Positions 49,614-63,423 are shown, counted from the stretch's first letter. The stretch is DNA of 64,000 bases from Halomonas sp. GD1P12 (GCF_025725645.1 NZ_CP107007.1:3038001-3102000); one strand, 5' to 3'. The notes: a model not told the origin generated them from the sequence alone. A program made the numbers and translations.

Positions 49614-50213
49614 TCAGGCGTCGTCGTCCAGGCTAAGCCCCAAATTACTGACGCCGCCGTTGCGCCCGAGCACACGCAGTTCCTTGAGCGCGGCCTTGTC
49701 GAGCGGCGCGCTGACCGCCTCGAGCACCGCGTCCTGAAAGTCGTTTTCGTCCTCCATGAGCGGGTGGTCGCGAATGATCAGCGCAAGTTTCCGGGCGTCC
49801 ACTTCGCCTTCGGTCAGCTCGATGAAGGCGCGCACGCCGGCCCGCGAGGTACGGCTGACATCCAGCACCGCCTCTCCGGCGTCCCCCTGTAGCGTGTCGA
49901 GCAGCGCGTTCACCGCGACCACCGCATCCAGCGCGCGCCGCGCGCCGAAGCTGTCGTCGTCTTCCGGCGGCTCGCACTCGGCAAGCTTCTCGGCCTGGCG
50001 GGCGAAATCGATACTCGCGCCGGGTACCTGCAAGCGCTCCCACACAAGGCTCAGCACGGTCTTGAGCGTGTGGCTGTCGCCCTGGCCGGTGGTTTGCTCG
50101 TACAGCGCATAGTTGGGTATCAGGCGCTCACAAAGCGCGGCCATGAAGGCCTGCTGGGCGTTCAGCGGAAGCGTCTGAAGAAGCTGATAAAATCCAGAGG
50201 GTTTGGCCACCAT
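49614..50213 (-). CDS. yjaG: DUF416 (YjaG) family protein
   Basis: 199 residues, helical, matches the YjaG/DUF416 family: FYQLLQTLPLNAQQAFMAALCERLIPNYALYEQTTG, LERLQVPGASIDFARQAEKLAECEPPEDDDSFGARRALDAVVAVNALLD, then SRTSRAGVRAFIELTEGEV. Function unknown. Convergent with hisF. Confidence 0.88.
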   Translation of the reverse strand: MVAKPSGFYQLLQTLPLNAQQAFMAALCERLIPNYALYEQTTGQGDSHTLKTVLSLVWERLQVPGASIDFARQAEKLAECEPPEDDDSFGARRALDAVVAVNALLDTLQGDAGEAVLDVSRTSRAGVRAFIELTEGEVDARKLALIIRDHPLMEDENDFQDAVLEAVSAPLDKAALKELRVLGRNGGVSNLGLSLDDDA

Positions 50214-50332
50214 GTTGATTTCCTGAGCCTTTATAGGGGTGAAAAGGGTATTGGTGAAGACAAGGCGATACGTTATCGTCGCACATTCGCAAACGCGACT
50301 TTGACGCGACGACGGCCGGCGAGGAGATTACC

Positions 50333-51022
50333 ATGCATATTCATCTACTACAGCACGGCCCGCACCACGGCCCCGCCCGCCTGACCGACTGGCTCGACAG
50401 CATGGGCCACAGCTACACGGTTTTTCATCTGTTCGACGGCGAGCTGACCCCGCGCCCCGGCGAGTGCGATGCGCTCATCGTGCTCGACGGCCCGGAGGAG
50501 TTGATTCAAACCCCGCCCGCCTGGTCCAGAGCGGAGAAAAAACTTTTGAACCGCTACCTGGACGGCCAGCGTCCGGTGCTCGGCATCGGTTTGGGGGCGC
50601 TGTGGATTGCCGAGGCGCTGGAGGCGGTGATCGCCCCAGGCACCTACCCGGAAACCGGCTGGCACGGCGTTACGCTTGCCCCGGAAAGCCCGTTCGATCT
50701 TCCCGAGCGCTTCGAGGCGTTCATGTGGCACCGCTACGTGTTCAGCCTGCCGGATGCCGCCCTGCCGCTGGGCGGCAGTGACGCCGCCCCGCTTCAGGGC
50801 TTTGCCTGGGATGCCGGGCGAGTGATGGGGCTTTTGTGTCACTTCGAGGTCACCGCCCAAAGTGCCGCCGAGCTTTTCGCGCACCCGCCCGCCGCGCCGG
50901 CCACGGCCGCCGGCCAACGCTATCTGCAAAGCGAAGCGGCCATTCTGGAAACCCCCCAGCGCTTTCACGGCCTGGCACCGCTACTTGATCGCGTCATGCT
51001 GCAGTGGCTGGCCCGCGCCTAG
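50333..51022 (+). CDS. Class I GATase-like protein lacking the catalytic Cys
   Basis: 229 residues, resembling GMP-synthase-type glutamine amidotransferases (YefJ-like): LIVLDGPEELIQ, WSRAEKKLLNRYLDGQRPVLGIGLGALWIAEALEA, MWHRYVFSLPDAALPLGGSDAAPLQGF, LLCHFEVTAQ. The nucleophile elbow normally reads GICLG; here it is GIGLG with Gly86 (codon ggt). The His and Glu of the triad remain (CHFE). It is probably catalytically dead or works by another chemistry. Convergent with mnmH, overlapping it by four bases. Confidence 0.8.
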   Translation: MHIHLLQHGPHHGPARLTDWLDSMGHSYTVFHLFDGELTPRPGECDALIVLDGPEELIQTPPAWSRAEKKLLNRYLDGQRPVLGIGLGALWIAEALEAVIAPGTYPETGWHGVTLAPESPFDLPERFEAFMWHRYVFSLPDAALPLGGSDAAPLQGFAWDAGRVMGLLCHFEVTAQSAAELFAHPPAAPATAAGQRYLQSEAAILETPQRFHGLAPLLDRVMLQWLARA

Positions 51023-52101
51023 GCGCTCCACTGACGGGCGGCGTCCAGGCAGCTCTCCCAGTCGCCCACATGAAGCTCCGCCGGGGCACTCTGGCGCCGC
51101 TCCAGGTGATAACGGTAGAGCGGGTCGTAGTATTCGGTCAGAAGCGGGCCAAGCCAGGCTTCGTGGGCCTGGGTGTTGCCCAGGTCGTGGGCATCGAAGG
51201 CCAGCGCCTGCAACCGCTGAAGGCGCTGCAGGCGCGCATTGCCCAGCCGCTTGGCTAGCCGCTTCAGGCTATTGGAGAGCTGCTCTTTCATGCGCGCACG
51301 GCCTTCCTCGGCGCCAAACCGCGCCACGAACGCCGCCTCCAGCGCTTCGATATAATCATGACGAAGCTGATCCAGACGCCAGTCCAGCGGCATCTCGACG
51401 CGAATGCGTGGTGCTTTTTCCATCGCGTGCCAGAAAGTGAGAGGAATGTTGGCATTGCCGATCTGGCGCGACTCATCCTCCATCACCAGCTTACCGGGGC
51501 GGTCCAGCAGCTGCACTGCAAGCGTGTGCTCGAAATCGATTTGCGTCGTGGGCGCCTCGACCTGGCGGCCAAACGCCGAGCCCTTGTGGTTGGCACAGGC
51601 CTCCAGGTCGATGCCGTTTTCGAGACGGTTGATCAGTACGGTCTTGGCAGAACCTGTCAGCCCGGCCACCACCAGCATGGGCTGCTCGGCGGCCTGATCG
51701 ATACGCTCGCAAAGTGCGCGGCGCATCTCTTTCCAGCCCCCCGCAATCCGGGGCACATCGACGCCCTCCTCGGCAAGCCATGTCGTGGCGATCTGCGAGC
51801 GCAGGCCGCCGCGAAAGCAGTAGATCAGCGCGTCCGGGTGGCGTGACAGATACTCGCGCCAGGCCGCAATACGCGCCCGCTTGACCTCGCCGCTAACCAA
51901 CCGCTCGCCCAGGGCGATCGCCGCCTGTTGGCCGTGCTCCTTGTAGGCGATACCGACCTGATGGCGCTCCTCGTCGACCATCAGCGGCAGGTTGACCGCA
52001 CCAGGAAGGCTCCCCTGAGCAAACTCGACCGGCGCGCGCACGTCGATCAGCGGCGTGCCCTTGTGAATCAGCTGGGTCGTGGCGGGTACGTCATTTCTCA
52101 T
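51019..52101 (-). CDS. mnmH: tRNA 2-selenouridine synthase MnmH
   Basis: 360 residues. Converts 2-thiouridine to 2-selenouridine at the wobble base using selenophosphate. N-terminal rhodanese domain with catalytic Cys in LIYCFRGGLRSQ (near residue 95), then a P-loop domain with GLTGSAKT, in place of the more usual GSGKT. Later blocks: GSAFGRQVEAPTTQIDFEH, LVMEDESRQIG. Start directly abuts the SelD stop (TAGATG), so the two are coupled. Confidence 0.96.
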   Translation of the reverse strand: MRNDVPATTQLIHKGTPLIDVRAPVEFAQGSLPGAVNLPLMVDEERHQVGIAYKEHGQQAAIALGERLVSGEVKRARIAAWREYLSRHPDALIYCFRGGLRSQIATTWLAEEGVDVPRIAGGWKEMRRALCERIDQAAEQPMLVVAGLTGSAKTVLINRLENGIDLEACANHKGSAFGRQVEAPTTQIDFEHTLAVQLLDRPGKLVMEDESRQIGNANIPLTFWHAMEKAPRIRVEMPLDWRLDQLRHDYIEALEAAFVARFGAEEGRARMKEQLSNSLKRLAKRLGNARLQRLQRLQALAFDAHDLGNTQAHEAWLGPLLTEYYDPLYRYHLERRQSAPAELHVGDWESCLDAARQWSA

Positions 52102-53139
52102 CTAGCCGACCACATCGATCAGTGCATCGCCTTCCCGCGCCTTCATGGTGCCGAAGGGCTGAAGATCGAGCCCGTGCTCGCGGCCAATGCGCTCCACGTC
52201 ATCCTCCCAGGCCGGGTCGACGCTGAGCAGAAGACCGCCGGAGGTTTGGGGATCGCACAGCCACTGCCAGTGCGCTTCGTCCATCGGTTTGAGCTGCCCA
52301 CCCAGCGCTTCGTGATTTCTGAGCGTGCCGCCGGGCACCGCGCCCTGGCGGCGGTAGGCTTCGGCCTCGGCAAGGCGCGGCAGCCGGCGAAAATCGATCT
52401 GCGCCATGACGTTGCTGGCACTGCAGATCTCGCTGAGATGGCCGGCCAGACCAAACCCGGTGACATCGGTCATGGCGTTGAGCCCCTTCACTTTGGCAAG
52501 CTCCACGCCGATGCGGTTGGATTTGAGCATGGTTTCGCGGGCCAGGCCATGGTGGCCCGCTTCCAGCAGGCCGCGCTTTTCGGCGGTGGTCAAAAGGCCC
52601 ACGCCGAGCGGCTTGGTCAGAAAGAGCAGGTCGCCGGGTTTGGCGCCGCTATTGAGCTTGAGCTGGTCGAGCTGGATCAGCCCGTTCACCGCCAAGCCAA
52701 AAATGGGCTCGGTGGAGTCGATGGAGTGCCCGCCGGCCAGCGCCACGCCGTGCTCGCGGCACACGCCCTGGGCACCGGCCACCACGTCGCCGGCGATCTC
52801 CGGGGCAAGCTTGTCGACCGGCCAGCCGAGAATACTCAGCGCCATCACCGGCGTACCGCCCATGGCGTAGATATCGCTGATCGCGTTGGTCGCGGCAATA
52901 CGCCCGAAATCGAAGGGGTCATCGACGATCGGCATGAAGAAGTCGGTGGTCGAGATCATGCCCCGGCCATCGCCCAAATCGAACACGGCAGCGTCTTCGC
53001 GCCCCTGGTTGCCCACGATGAGCTGCTTGTGGCCGGCGCTCGGGCCCGCCTTGGCCAGAATGCTGTCGAGCACGTCCGGGGCGATCTTGCAGCCGCAGCC
53101 GGCGCCGTGGCTATATTGGGTCAGTCGAATCGAACTCAT
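52102..53139 (-). CDS. selD: Selenophosphate synthase SelD (Cys form)
   Basis: 345 residues. Makes selenophosphate from selenide and ATP. The active-site loop reads SHGAGCGCK, so the catalytic residue is Cys and no UGA codon is used. ATP/Mg motifs: DDAAVFDLGDG-like VGNQGREDAAVFDLGDG, TTDFFMPIVDDPFDFGRIAATNAISDIYAMGG, LAGGHSID, VTDVTGFGLAGHL-type MTDVTGFGLAGHL. Coupled with mnmH; no selenoprotein machinery is visible in the window, so tRNA modification is the likely use. Confidence 0.97.
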   Translation of the reverse strand: MSSIRLTQYSHGAGCGCKIAPDVLDSILAKAGPSAGHKQLIVGNQGREDAAVFDLGDGRGMISTTDFFMPIVDDPFDFGRIAATNAISDIYAMGGTPVMALSILGWPVDKLAPEIAGDVVAGAQGVCREHGVALAGGHSIDSTEPIFGLAVNGLIQLDQLKLNSGAKPGDLLFLTKPLGVGLLTTAEKRGLLEAGHHGLARETMLKSNRIGVELAKVKGLNAMTDVTGFGLAGHLSEICSASNVMAQIDFRRLPRLAEAEAYRRQGAVPGGTLRNHEALGGQLKPMDEAHWQWLCDPQTSGGLLLSVDPAWEDDVERIGREHGLDLQPFGTMKAREGDALIDVVG

Positions 53140-53226
53140 GGCGTCTCTCCTTGAAACCCACCGGTCGTCGCGTTTGCCCGCGTGATCGTCGATAGGTCGT
53201 TGTTTTCCATTTAAGCGTAGTACAGC

Positions 53227-54600
53227 TTAAAGCGCTTCCAGCGCATCGCTCAACTTATCCACGGCGATGACTTCCATGCCCTTGGGCGGCTGCTTCGGCG
53301 CGTTGGCCCTCGGCACGATCGCGCGTAAAAAGCCGTGTTTGGCGGCCTCGGAAATGCGCTCCTGGCCGCTGGGTACCGGACGAATCTCGCCGGACAGCCC
53401 CACCTCGCCGAACACCACCAGCTCCTTCGGCAGCGCCCGGTTTTGCAGGCTCGACACCACAGCCAGCAGTACCGCAAGATCGGCGCTCGTTTCCAGCACC
53501 TTGACGCCGCCGACCACGTTCAGAAACACGTCCTGGTCGCCGGTAAAGAGCCCGCCGTGGCGGTTGAGCACGGCGAGCAGCATCGCCAGTCGGTTCTGAT
53601 CGACCCCCACCGCCACACGGCGCGGATTACCCAGCGCCGACTCGTCCACCAGTGCCTGCACCTCGACCAGAATCGGCCGCGTGCCTTCCCACACCACCAT
53701 GACCAGACTCCCCGGCGCCTGCTCTTCCTGACGGGAGAGAAAGATCGCGCTGGGGTTCTTGACCTCTTTCATGCCCTGCTCGAGCATCGCGAAGACGCCG
53801 AGTTCGTTCACCGCGCCGAAGCGGTTTTTCTGCCCCCGTAGAGTTCTAAAGCGCGAGTCGGCGCCGCCTTCGAGCAGAAGCGAGGCATCGATCATGTGCT
53901 CGAGCACCTTGGGGCCGGCCAGGGTGCCGTCTTTCGTCACGTGGCCGACCAGCAGCAGTACCGTGTTGCTCTGCTTGGCAAAGCGGGTGAGCGCGGCCGA
54001 GGATTCGCGCACCTGGGCCACGCCGCCGGGGGCGGAGCTAATGTCCTCGAGGTGCATGGTCTGGATCGAGTCGATCACCAGTATTTCCGGCTTTTCGCGC
54101 TCGGCAACGGCAAGAATCGTTTCGACGCTGGTTTCGGCCAGCATCTTGAGCCCGCTGGTGGGTAGCTGCAGGCGGTGGGCGCGCATGGCGACCTGGGAAA
54201 GCGACTCCTCACCGGTGACGTACATGATGCGCCGCGTTTGAGCGAGCTTGCAGGCGGTTTGCAGCAGCAGGGTCGACTTGCCCGCCCCCGGGTTTCCGCC
54301 CAGCAGCACCGCCGAGCCGGGCACGAGCCCGCCGCCCAGCACGCGGTCGAACTCGGCGAAGGTGGAGCTCAGCCTTGGCACCTCGCTCAAATCGACCTTG
54401 CTCAGATCGACCACGTCACGGGAAAGATCTCCTGCGTAGCCGCTTCGACCCTGAGCGGGCGCCCCGGCACCGGGCCGGGCGCTCGCCAGGCGCACCTCGC
54501 TCAGGGTATTCCATTCCTGGCAGCTCGAGCACTGCCCCTGCCACTTGCGGTATTCGGCTCCGCACTCGGTGCACACATAGGCGCTTTTGACTTTGGCCAC
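53227..54600 (-). CDS. radA: DNA repair protein RadA
   Basis: 457 residues. Branch-migration ATPase. N-terminal C4 zinc finger (CTECGAEYRKWQGQCSSCQEWNT), Walker A GGNPGAGKST, RadA-specific KNRFG (RGQKNRFGAVNELGVF), and a C-terminal Lon-like domain (DVFLNVVGGVKVLETSADLAVLLAVVSS, FGEVGLSGEIRPV). Typical length. Confidence 0.97.
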   Translation of the reverse strand: MAKVKSAYVCTECGAEYRKWQGQCSSCQEWNTLSEVRLASARPGAGAPAQGRSGYAGDLSRDVVDLSKVDLSEVPRLSSTFAEFDRVLGGGLVPGSAVLLGGNPGAGKSTLLLQTACKLAQTRRIMYVTGEESLSQVAMRAHRLQLPTSGLKMLAETSVETILAVAEREKPEILVIDSIQTMHLEDISSAPGGVAQVRESSAALTRFAKQSNTVLLLVGHVTKDGTLAGPKVLEHMIDASLLLEGGADSRFRTLRGQKNRFGAVNELGVFAMLEQGMKEVKNPSAIFLSRQEEQAPGSLVMVVWEGTRPILVEVQALVDESALGNPRRVAVGVDQNRLAMLLAVLNRHGGLFTGDQDVFLNVVGGVKVLETSADLAVLLAVVSSLQNRALPKELVVFGEVGLSGEIRPVPSGQERISEAAKHGFLRAIVPRANAPKQPPKGMEVIAVDKLSDALEAL

Positions 54601-54663
54601 GCCGCGCTGCTCCTGTCTTGCTTGCCGCCCGGCGGCCGCTACAAGGTGCCGGGCAAATACACG

Positions 54664-54686
54664 AAAGGCGGCTCAGGGCCGCCTTT
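54664..54686. terminator. Terminator between nlpE and radA
   Basis: AAAGGCGGC/GCCGCCTTT hairpin with TCAGG loop. It lies downstream of nlpE on the minus strand and before radA. Confidence 0.7.
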
Positions 54687-54729
54687 CACACTCACGGCGC
54701 GTACGCCGTGACGCTCATCGCTTGAGCGC

Positions 54730-55185
54730 TTACCGGCGCTGCAGCTGCAGCATTTCACCGTTCTCGAAGCGACGACGTTCCGGGTCGATCAACTCGAGCG
54801 TTTGTTCGCTGATTTTCTGGAAGTAGTAGATCTGTCCATCGCCGTTGGGCGTCAGCTCATAAACGGTCGCGTTGGAATCCGACGGCGTGCCGGTCAGCAC
54901 TTCCCAGTTACCGGAGTAGTTTTCGTCCGGCGGGGTCTGGGGATGGTTACGATAGCTTGCCGTCAGGTCGAACGTCCGCTCCTGCGGGGCGCTGGTCTCT
55001 TCACCTTCCAGCGTCACGTTGAGGTCGATGCCATCACAGTTGCGGCACGGCAGCGTTCCCTGATAGGTGGCCTGAGACGCGCTCATGGCGGGAGCGTCCT
55101 GGCCCTGCTGATCGGTCTGGCCCGATGCGCAGCCCGCCAGTAGTGCCAACATAGCCGAACCGGCTAGCAAACTCCGAAATTGCAT
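54730..55185 (-). CDS. nlpE: NlpE-like copper/envelope-stress lipoprotein
   Basis: 151 residues from ATG 55185 (AAGGAG site). Lipoprotein signal with lipobox LAGC (MQFRSLLAGSAMLALLAGC). The NlpE N-terminal domain pattern is YQGTLPCRNCDGIDLNVTLEG, with the CxxC motif, then FDLTASYRNHPQTPPDENYSGNWEVLTGTP..YELTPNGDGQIYYFQKIS. Outer-membrane anchored. The second OB-like domain of E. coli NlpE is missing. Confidence 0.87.
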   Translation of the reverse strand: MQFRSLLAGSAMLALLAGCASGQTDQQGQDAPAMSASQATYQGTLPCRNCDGIDLNVTLEGEETSAPQERTFDLTASYRNHPQTPPDENYSGNWEVLTGTPSDSNATVYELTPNGDGQIYYFQKISEQTLELIDPERRRFENGEMLQLQRR

Positions 55186-55400
55186 TGGGTGTCTCCTTAT
55201 CGTGTTGGACATACATTTCTTTCGTGCGCTTATGACAGCATAACCGCTACAAGGTGCGACGCCCACCCCTCGATGCGTTGCATTCATGTCAAATAATCGC
55301 CAGACAAAACAGCCGCCTGTAATAGTCATGGATGCGTCTTGCGCTTGATCGTGGCTCGGGCCACCATAATGCTCCTTGCAAGAGCCACCAGGTGTCCCTC

Positions 55401-56462
55401 ATGAGCCAATTCTGGAGCCCCGCCGTCCGGTCGCTGACCCCGTACGTGCCCGGCGAACAGCCCGTCGAGCGTCTGATCAAGCTCAACACCAATGAAAACC
55501 CCTATCCGCCGGCCCCGGGCGTGGGTCAGGCGCTGCGCGATTACGCCACCGACCACTTGCGCCTCTACCCGGACCCGACCTCCCGCGCGCTTCGACAGAC
55601 GCTGGCCGATACGTTCGACGTCGACCTGGAGCAGACGTTTGTCGGCAACGGCTCCGATGAGGTGCTGGCCTTCGCCTTCCAGGCCTTTTTCTGCCACGGC
55701 GCGCCGCTCGATGCGCCGGCCATTACCTATAGCTTTTACCCGGTCTACGCCAAGCTGTACGGGATCGAACTTCGCCAGCATCCGCTCAACGCCCAGTGGG
55801 AAGTCGACCTCGACGCCCTGACCGCGAGCGCCGCGCGCAGCGGCGTCATCCTGGCCAACCCCAATGCGCCTACCGGCCACGCCCACTCGCTCGAGAACAT
55901 CGAGGCACTTCTCAAGCGGGTACCGGATCGCGTGGTGCTGGTCGATGAGGCCTACGTCGACTTCGGCGCCGATAGCGCCGTTGCGCTCATCAAACGCTAC
56001 CCGAACCTGCTGGTGACCGGTACGTTCTCCAAATCAAGAAGCCTTGCCGGCCTACGGCTGGGCTATGCGATCGGCTCGCCGGCGCTGATCGAGGGGCTGC
56101 AGCGGGTCAAGGACTCCTTCAACTCCTTCCCGGTGGATAGCCTGGCCAGTGTGTTGGGTATCGAGGCGCTCAAGGATCAGGCGCACTTCGACGCCTGCCG
56201 CAACCATGTGATCGCCACTCGCGAACGCACCCGCGAACGCCTCGAGGCGCTAGGCTTTGAGGTACTGCCGTCAAAAGCCAACTTCGTGCTGACGCAGCAC
56301 CCCGACTTTCAAGGCGCCCAGCTCTTCGCCGGCCTTCGTGAGCGCGGCATTCTGGTACGCCACTTCAACACGGATATTCTGGGCAACTTCCTGCGCATCA
56401 CCATCGGCACCGATGATGAAATGGATAGCCTGATGGAAGCGTTGGAAAGCATTTGTCGTTAA
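55401..56462 (+). CDS. hisC: Histidinol-phosphate aminotransferase HisC
   Basis: 353 residues from ATG 55401. PLP enzyme, histidine pathway. Opening WSPAVRSLTPYVPGEQPVERLIKLNTNENPYPPAPGV, Asn in LANPNAPTGH, Asp in VVLVDEAYVDF, PLP Lys in TFSKSRSLAGLRLGYAIG. Separate from hisBHAF. Followed by the repeat region. Confidence 0.97.
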   Translation: MSQFWSPAVRSLTPYVPGEQPVERLIKLNTNENPYPPAPGVGQALRDYATDHLRLYPDPTSRALRQTLADTFDVDLEQTFVGNGSDEVLAFAFQAFFCHGAPLDAPAITYSFYPVYAKLYGIELRQHPLNAQWEVDLDALTASAARSGVILANPNAPTGHAHSLENIEALLKRVPDRVVLVDEAYVDFGADSAVALIKRYPNLLVTGTFSKSRSLAGLRLGYAIGSPALIEGLQRVKDSFNSFPVDSLASVLGIEALKDQAHFDACRNHVIATRERTRERLEALGFEVLPSKANFVLTQHPDFQGAQLFAGLRERGILVRHFNTDILGNFLRITIGTDDEMDSLMEALESICR

Positions 56463-56489
56463 CTGGTGATAGCCATTTCAACCCGCTCT

Positions 56490-56840
56490 TGTAGGAGCAG
56501 GCTTTAGCCAGCGACGCGGCGCACCGCTTGGGTGGACGGCAGGCACGATGGCAAACCCAACCCCGGGCGGCTGTCGCCGCCATCGCCCGATGAATCGGGC
56601 TCCTACAGTAGATCAGGGCGCGATTGCCCTGCAGGAGCAGGCGCTAGCCAGCGATGCGGCGCAACGCGTCGCTTGGGTGGACAGCAGGCACGGTGGCAGC
56701 AAATCCCACCCGGGCGGCGGGTGCCGCCATCACCCAATGAATCGGGCACCTGCAGTCGATCGGGGCGCGATTGTCCTGTAGGAGCAGGCGTCAGCCAGCG
56801 ATGCGGCGCACCGCGCCGCCGGGGCCGGGCGGCAGGCACC
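56490..56840. repeat. Tandem REP-like repeats, ~140-147 bp period
   Basis: Three copies start at 56490, 56630 and 56777, the third partial. Each opens TG(T/C)AGGAGCAGGC then AGCCAGCGA(C/T)GCGGCGCA. The first two end ATGAATCGGGCNCCTNCAG, the inverse of the opening, so each unit can fold on itself. No gene. Lies between hisC and the rRNA operon terminator. Confidence 0.85.
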
Positions 56841-56878
56841 CTGCCTTCCGGGCCTTTTCCCTTCTTTTTTCCACGCAT

Positions 56879-56916
56879 AAAAAAAAGCCCCGAACACAGA
56901 GTGCTCGGGGCTTTTT
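56879..56916. terminator. rRNA operon terminator
   Basis: GCCCCGA/TCGGGGC hairpin with T-runs on both strands, 10 bp beyond the 5S 3' end. Ends the minus-strand rrn operon. Confidence 0.85.
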
Positions 56917-56925
56917 CGAATAGGT

Positions 56926-57042
56926 GCCTGACGATAACCTACTCTCGCATGGGGAGACCCCACACTACCATCGGCGCGTTGCGGTTTCACTTCCGAGTTC
57001 GGCAAGGGATCGGGTGGTTCACGCAAGCCATGGTCGTCAGGC
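56926..57042 (-). rRNA. rrf: 5S rRNA
   Basis: About 117 nt. Ends pair (GCCTGACGACC with GGTTATCGTCAGGC), and the conserved CCGAACTCGGAAGTGAAAC loop is present. Confidence 0.95.
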
Positions 57043-57172
57043 GTAACTTTCAATGTATATCGGCTGACGGTTTCGTGATCGTCCCGTTCGACATGAAGCC
57101 TTTCGCTTCATGCTCATGCGTATCCGGTTCTTGCTTCGTTGTCACTGCGGGCCGAACCCCTTGGGTGTTATA

Positions 57173-60062
<2,890 letters not shown>

Positions 60063-60342
60063 ATAACCCGAAGGAGTCCGGGCCCGCAATGACAACGATT
60101 GCCGGATACGCTTGAGACGTATCACAAAACAATTGCGTATCGAGATCACGTCACGATTACAGGAGCCGAAGCTCATGTCACCGTATCGTCATTCGATACT
60201 GTCAGCATGATATACATTGTTAAAGAGCGACTGCCATAAGCAGTGACAAGACAACGCGTGGCGTCTGGCTTGTCACTGCTCATCAACAGCATCTGATCAG
60301 GCAATTCATTGTGGACGTTTACCGCGAGGATGACGCATCGTT
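60063..60342 (-). other. 16S-23S spacer without tRNA genes
   Basis: 280 bp containing a boxA antitermination word (GCTCTTTAACA, minus, 60228-60218) and processing stems. No tRNA-Ile or tRNA-Ala gene is present. Confidence 0.85.
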
Positions 60343-61877
<1,535 letters not shown>

Positions 61878-62062
61878 AAAATCAGTGTGATTCTTGCCTG
61901 CCCCACATACGAAGACATGACGCAGAGGCGAATCAATCCTGGCTCAAGGTTCAAACGAATTTACCGTGATACCTCGAAAGGTATCGCTGTGTTCGTCTGC
62001 CTTGATATAAGGTGACTTGTCACCCTCATCGGCAAACGCCCACATGAATTGCCTGATCAAAT

Positions 62063-62073
62063 TGTTAAAGAGC
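62063..62073 (-). promoter_or_regulatory. rrn leader boxA
   Basis: GCTCTTTAACA on the minus strand, same as the spacer copy; binds the NusB-based antitermination complex. Confidence 0.8.
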
Positions 62074-62125
62074 TGTTCGACGAACCGTTCGATGACCTGA
62101 ACCGCTTGCCCGTCGAGGAAGGCGT

Positions 62126-62153
62126 ATTCTACGCATTCCGGTGAATTTGTCAA
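62126..62153 (-). promoter_or_regulatory. rrn promoter
   Basis: Minus-strand TTGACA (62153-62148), 16-bp spacer, TAGAAT (62131-62126), followed by the GC-rich discriminator ACGCC. About 250 bp before 16S. The rest of 61878-62362 has no gene. Confidence 0.8.
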
Positions 62154-62362
62154 CCGCTGATTTCAGCGAGTGAAGCGAGCCATTCAAACCTGCCGAACAG
62201 TGCTCTAACTTCCTGACAAACCGAAGGTTTTCACCTTTATCCACCGCTGGAAACGCTTGGCGTCCCCGGCAGCGGATGCGTACTTTACGGATTTGGCGGG
62301 GCGAGTGCAAGGGCTTTTTTTCAAAAAGATGCGTGCCGTCATCAGGGTGTCATACAGCCGTG

Positions 62363-63238
62363 TCAGGCACGCCCTTTTTTACGGCCGTTTTTAGCCTTGC
62401 GCATAACCGCATGTACCGGGCCGGAAAGCACATAGGCACCGAACAGCAGTAGCAGCATCGCGGACGGTTCTACCGAGATCATCACGAAACCGAGTACCAC
62501 CGCCAGCAGTACGACAAATGGCACCGGCTTTTTGAAGTCGAGCTCCTTGAAGCTGTAGTAGCGGATATTGCTGACCATCAAAATGCCCGCCGCGGCCACG
62601 ACGACCAGCATCAGAAGCTTGAAGCCAAACGCATCGGCATCGAAGCTGTGAAAGGTCCATACACTGGCCGCAACCAGTGCCGCTGCTGAAGGGCTGGGCA
62701 GGCCGATAAACCACTTCTTGTCGGTACTGCCGATCTGTACATTGAAACGCGCCAACCTGAGCGCGGCGCAGGCCACATATAGAAACGCCACTACCCAGCC
62801 GGTCTTGCCGATATCCTGAAGTATCCAGGTAAAGGCGACCAGCGCGGGCGCCATGCCAAACGAGATCATGTCGGCGAGGCTATCGTACTCTGCGCCGAAA
62901 GCACTTTGAGTGTTGGTCATGCGCGCCACGCGCCCGTCCAGCCCATCGAGCACCATGGCGATGAAAATGGCGATAGCCGCCGAGCTGAAGTCGCCGTTAA
63001 TGCCGGCCACCACGGCAAAGAAGCCGGAAAAGAGCGCCGAGGTGGTAAAGAGGTTGGGCAGCAGGTAAATCCCCTTGCGGCGAATTTTTTTGCCGTCCTC
63101 GACGGACTCTTCGACCACCTCGGTTTCACGTAGAAATGCCGTAGCGAGGTCTTCGTTGCTCACCGAGTCGCTGTCGCGGTCGGGCTTGTAAGGCGGCGGC
63201 GTATGTCCTGGCTCTTGATCGTGAGCATCCTGAGTCAT
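62363..63238 (-). CDS. pssA: Phosphatidylserine synthase PssA
   Basis: 291 residues from ATG 63238 (AGGG site ten bases upstream; ATG 63247 is an alternative). CDP-alcohol phosphatidyltransferase making phosphatidylserine from CDP-diacylglycerol and Ser. Motif DGLDGRVARMTNTQSAFGAEYDSLADMIS gives the D-G-x2-D-G-x2-A-R-x8-G-x3-D-x3-D pattern. About seven to eight TM helices; acidic hydrophilic N-terminal ~50 residues. Type II PssA, inner membrane. Confidence 0.94.
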   Translation of the reverse strand: MTQDAHDQEPGHTPPPYKPDRDSDSVSNEDLATAFLRETEVVEESVEDGKKIRRKGIYLLPNLFTTSALFSGFFAVVAGINGDFSSAAIAIFIAMVLDGLDGRVARMTNTQSAFGAEYDSLADMISFGMAPALVAFTWILQDIGKTGWVVAFLYVACAALRLARFNVQIGSTDKKWFIGLPSPSAAALVAASVWTFHSFDADAFGFKLLMLVVVAAAGILMVSNIRYYSFKELDFKKPVPFVVLLAVVLGFVMISVEPSAMLLLLFGAYVLSGPVHAVMRKAKNGRKKGRA

Positions 63239-63394
63239 GTGCGTCATCCCTAATCTGAAATCGTTTGTAGTCCGGTTTTCATTCTACACGCTACCCGGCC
63301 GGCGGCTACCGCGATTGCGGCTATCGCAACAGCCTGGCTCAAACGTCGGTAGAGTGCGATAACTACCACACCGCCATGCCTGCAAAGCGCTGAC

Positions 63395-63423
63395 AAAAAA
63401 GCCGCCCCTGGGGGCGGCTTTTA
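63395..63423. terminator. Terminator between ilvH and pssA
   Basis: GCCGCCCC/GGGGCGGC hairpin with A/T runs on both sides, 22 bp after the ilvH stop on the minus strand. Confidence 0.82.

Noticed and set aside
53090..53115. Selenocysteine form of SelD
   Set aside because: The active-site codon reads Cys (GAGCGCK); no in-frame TGA.
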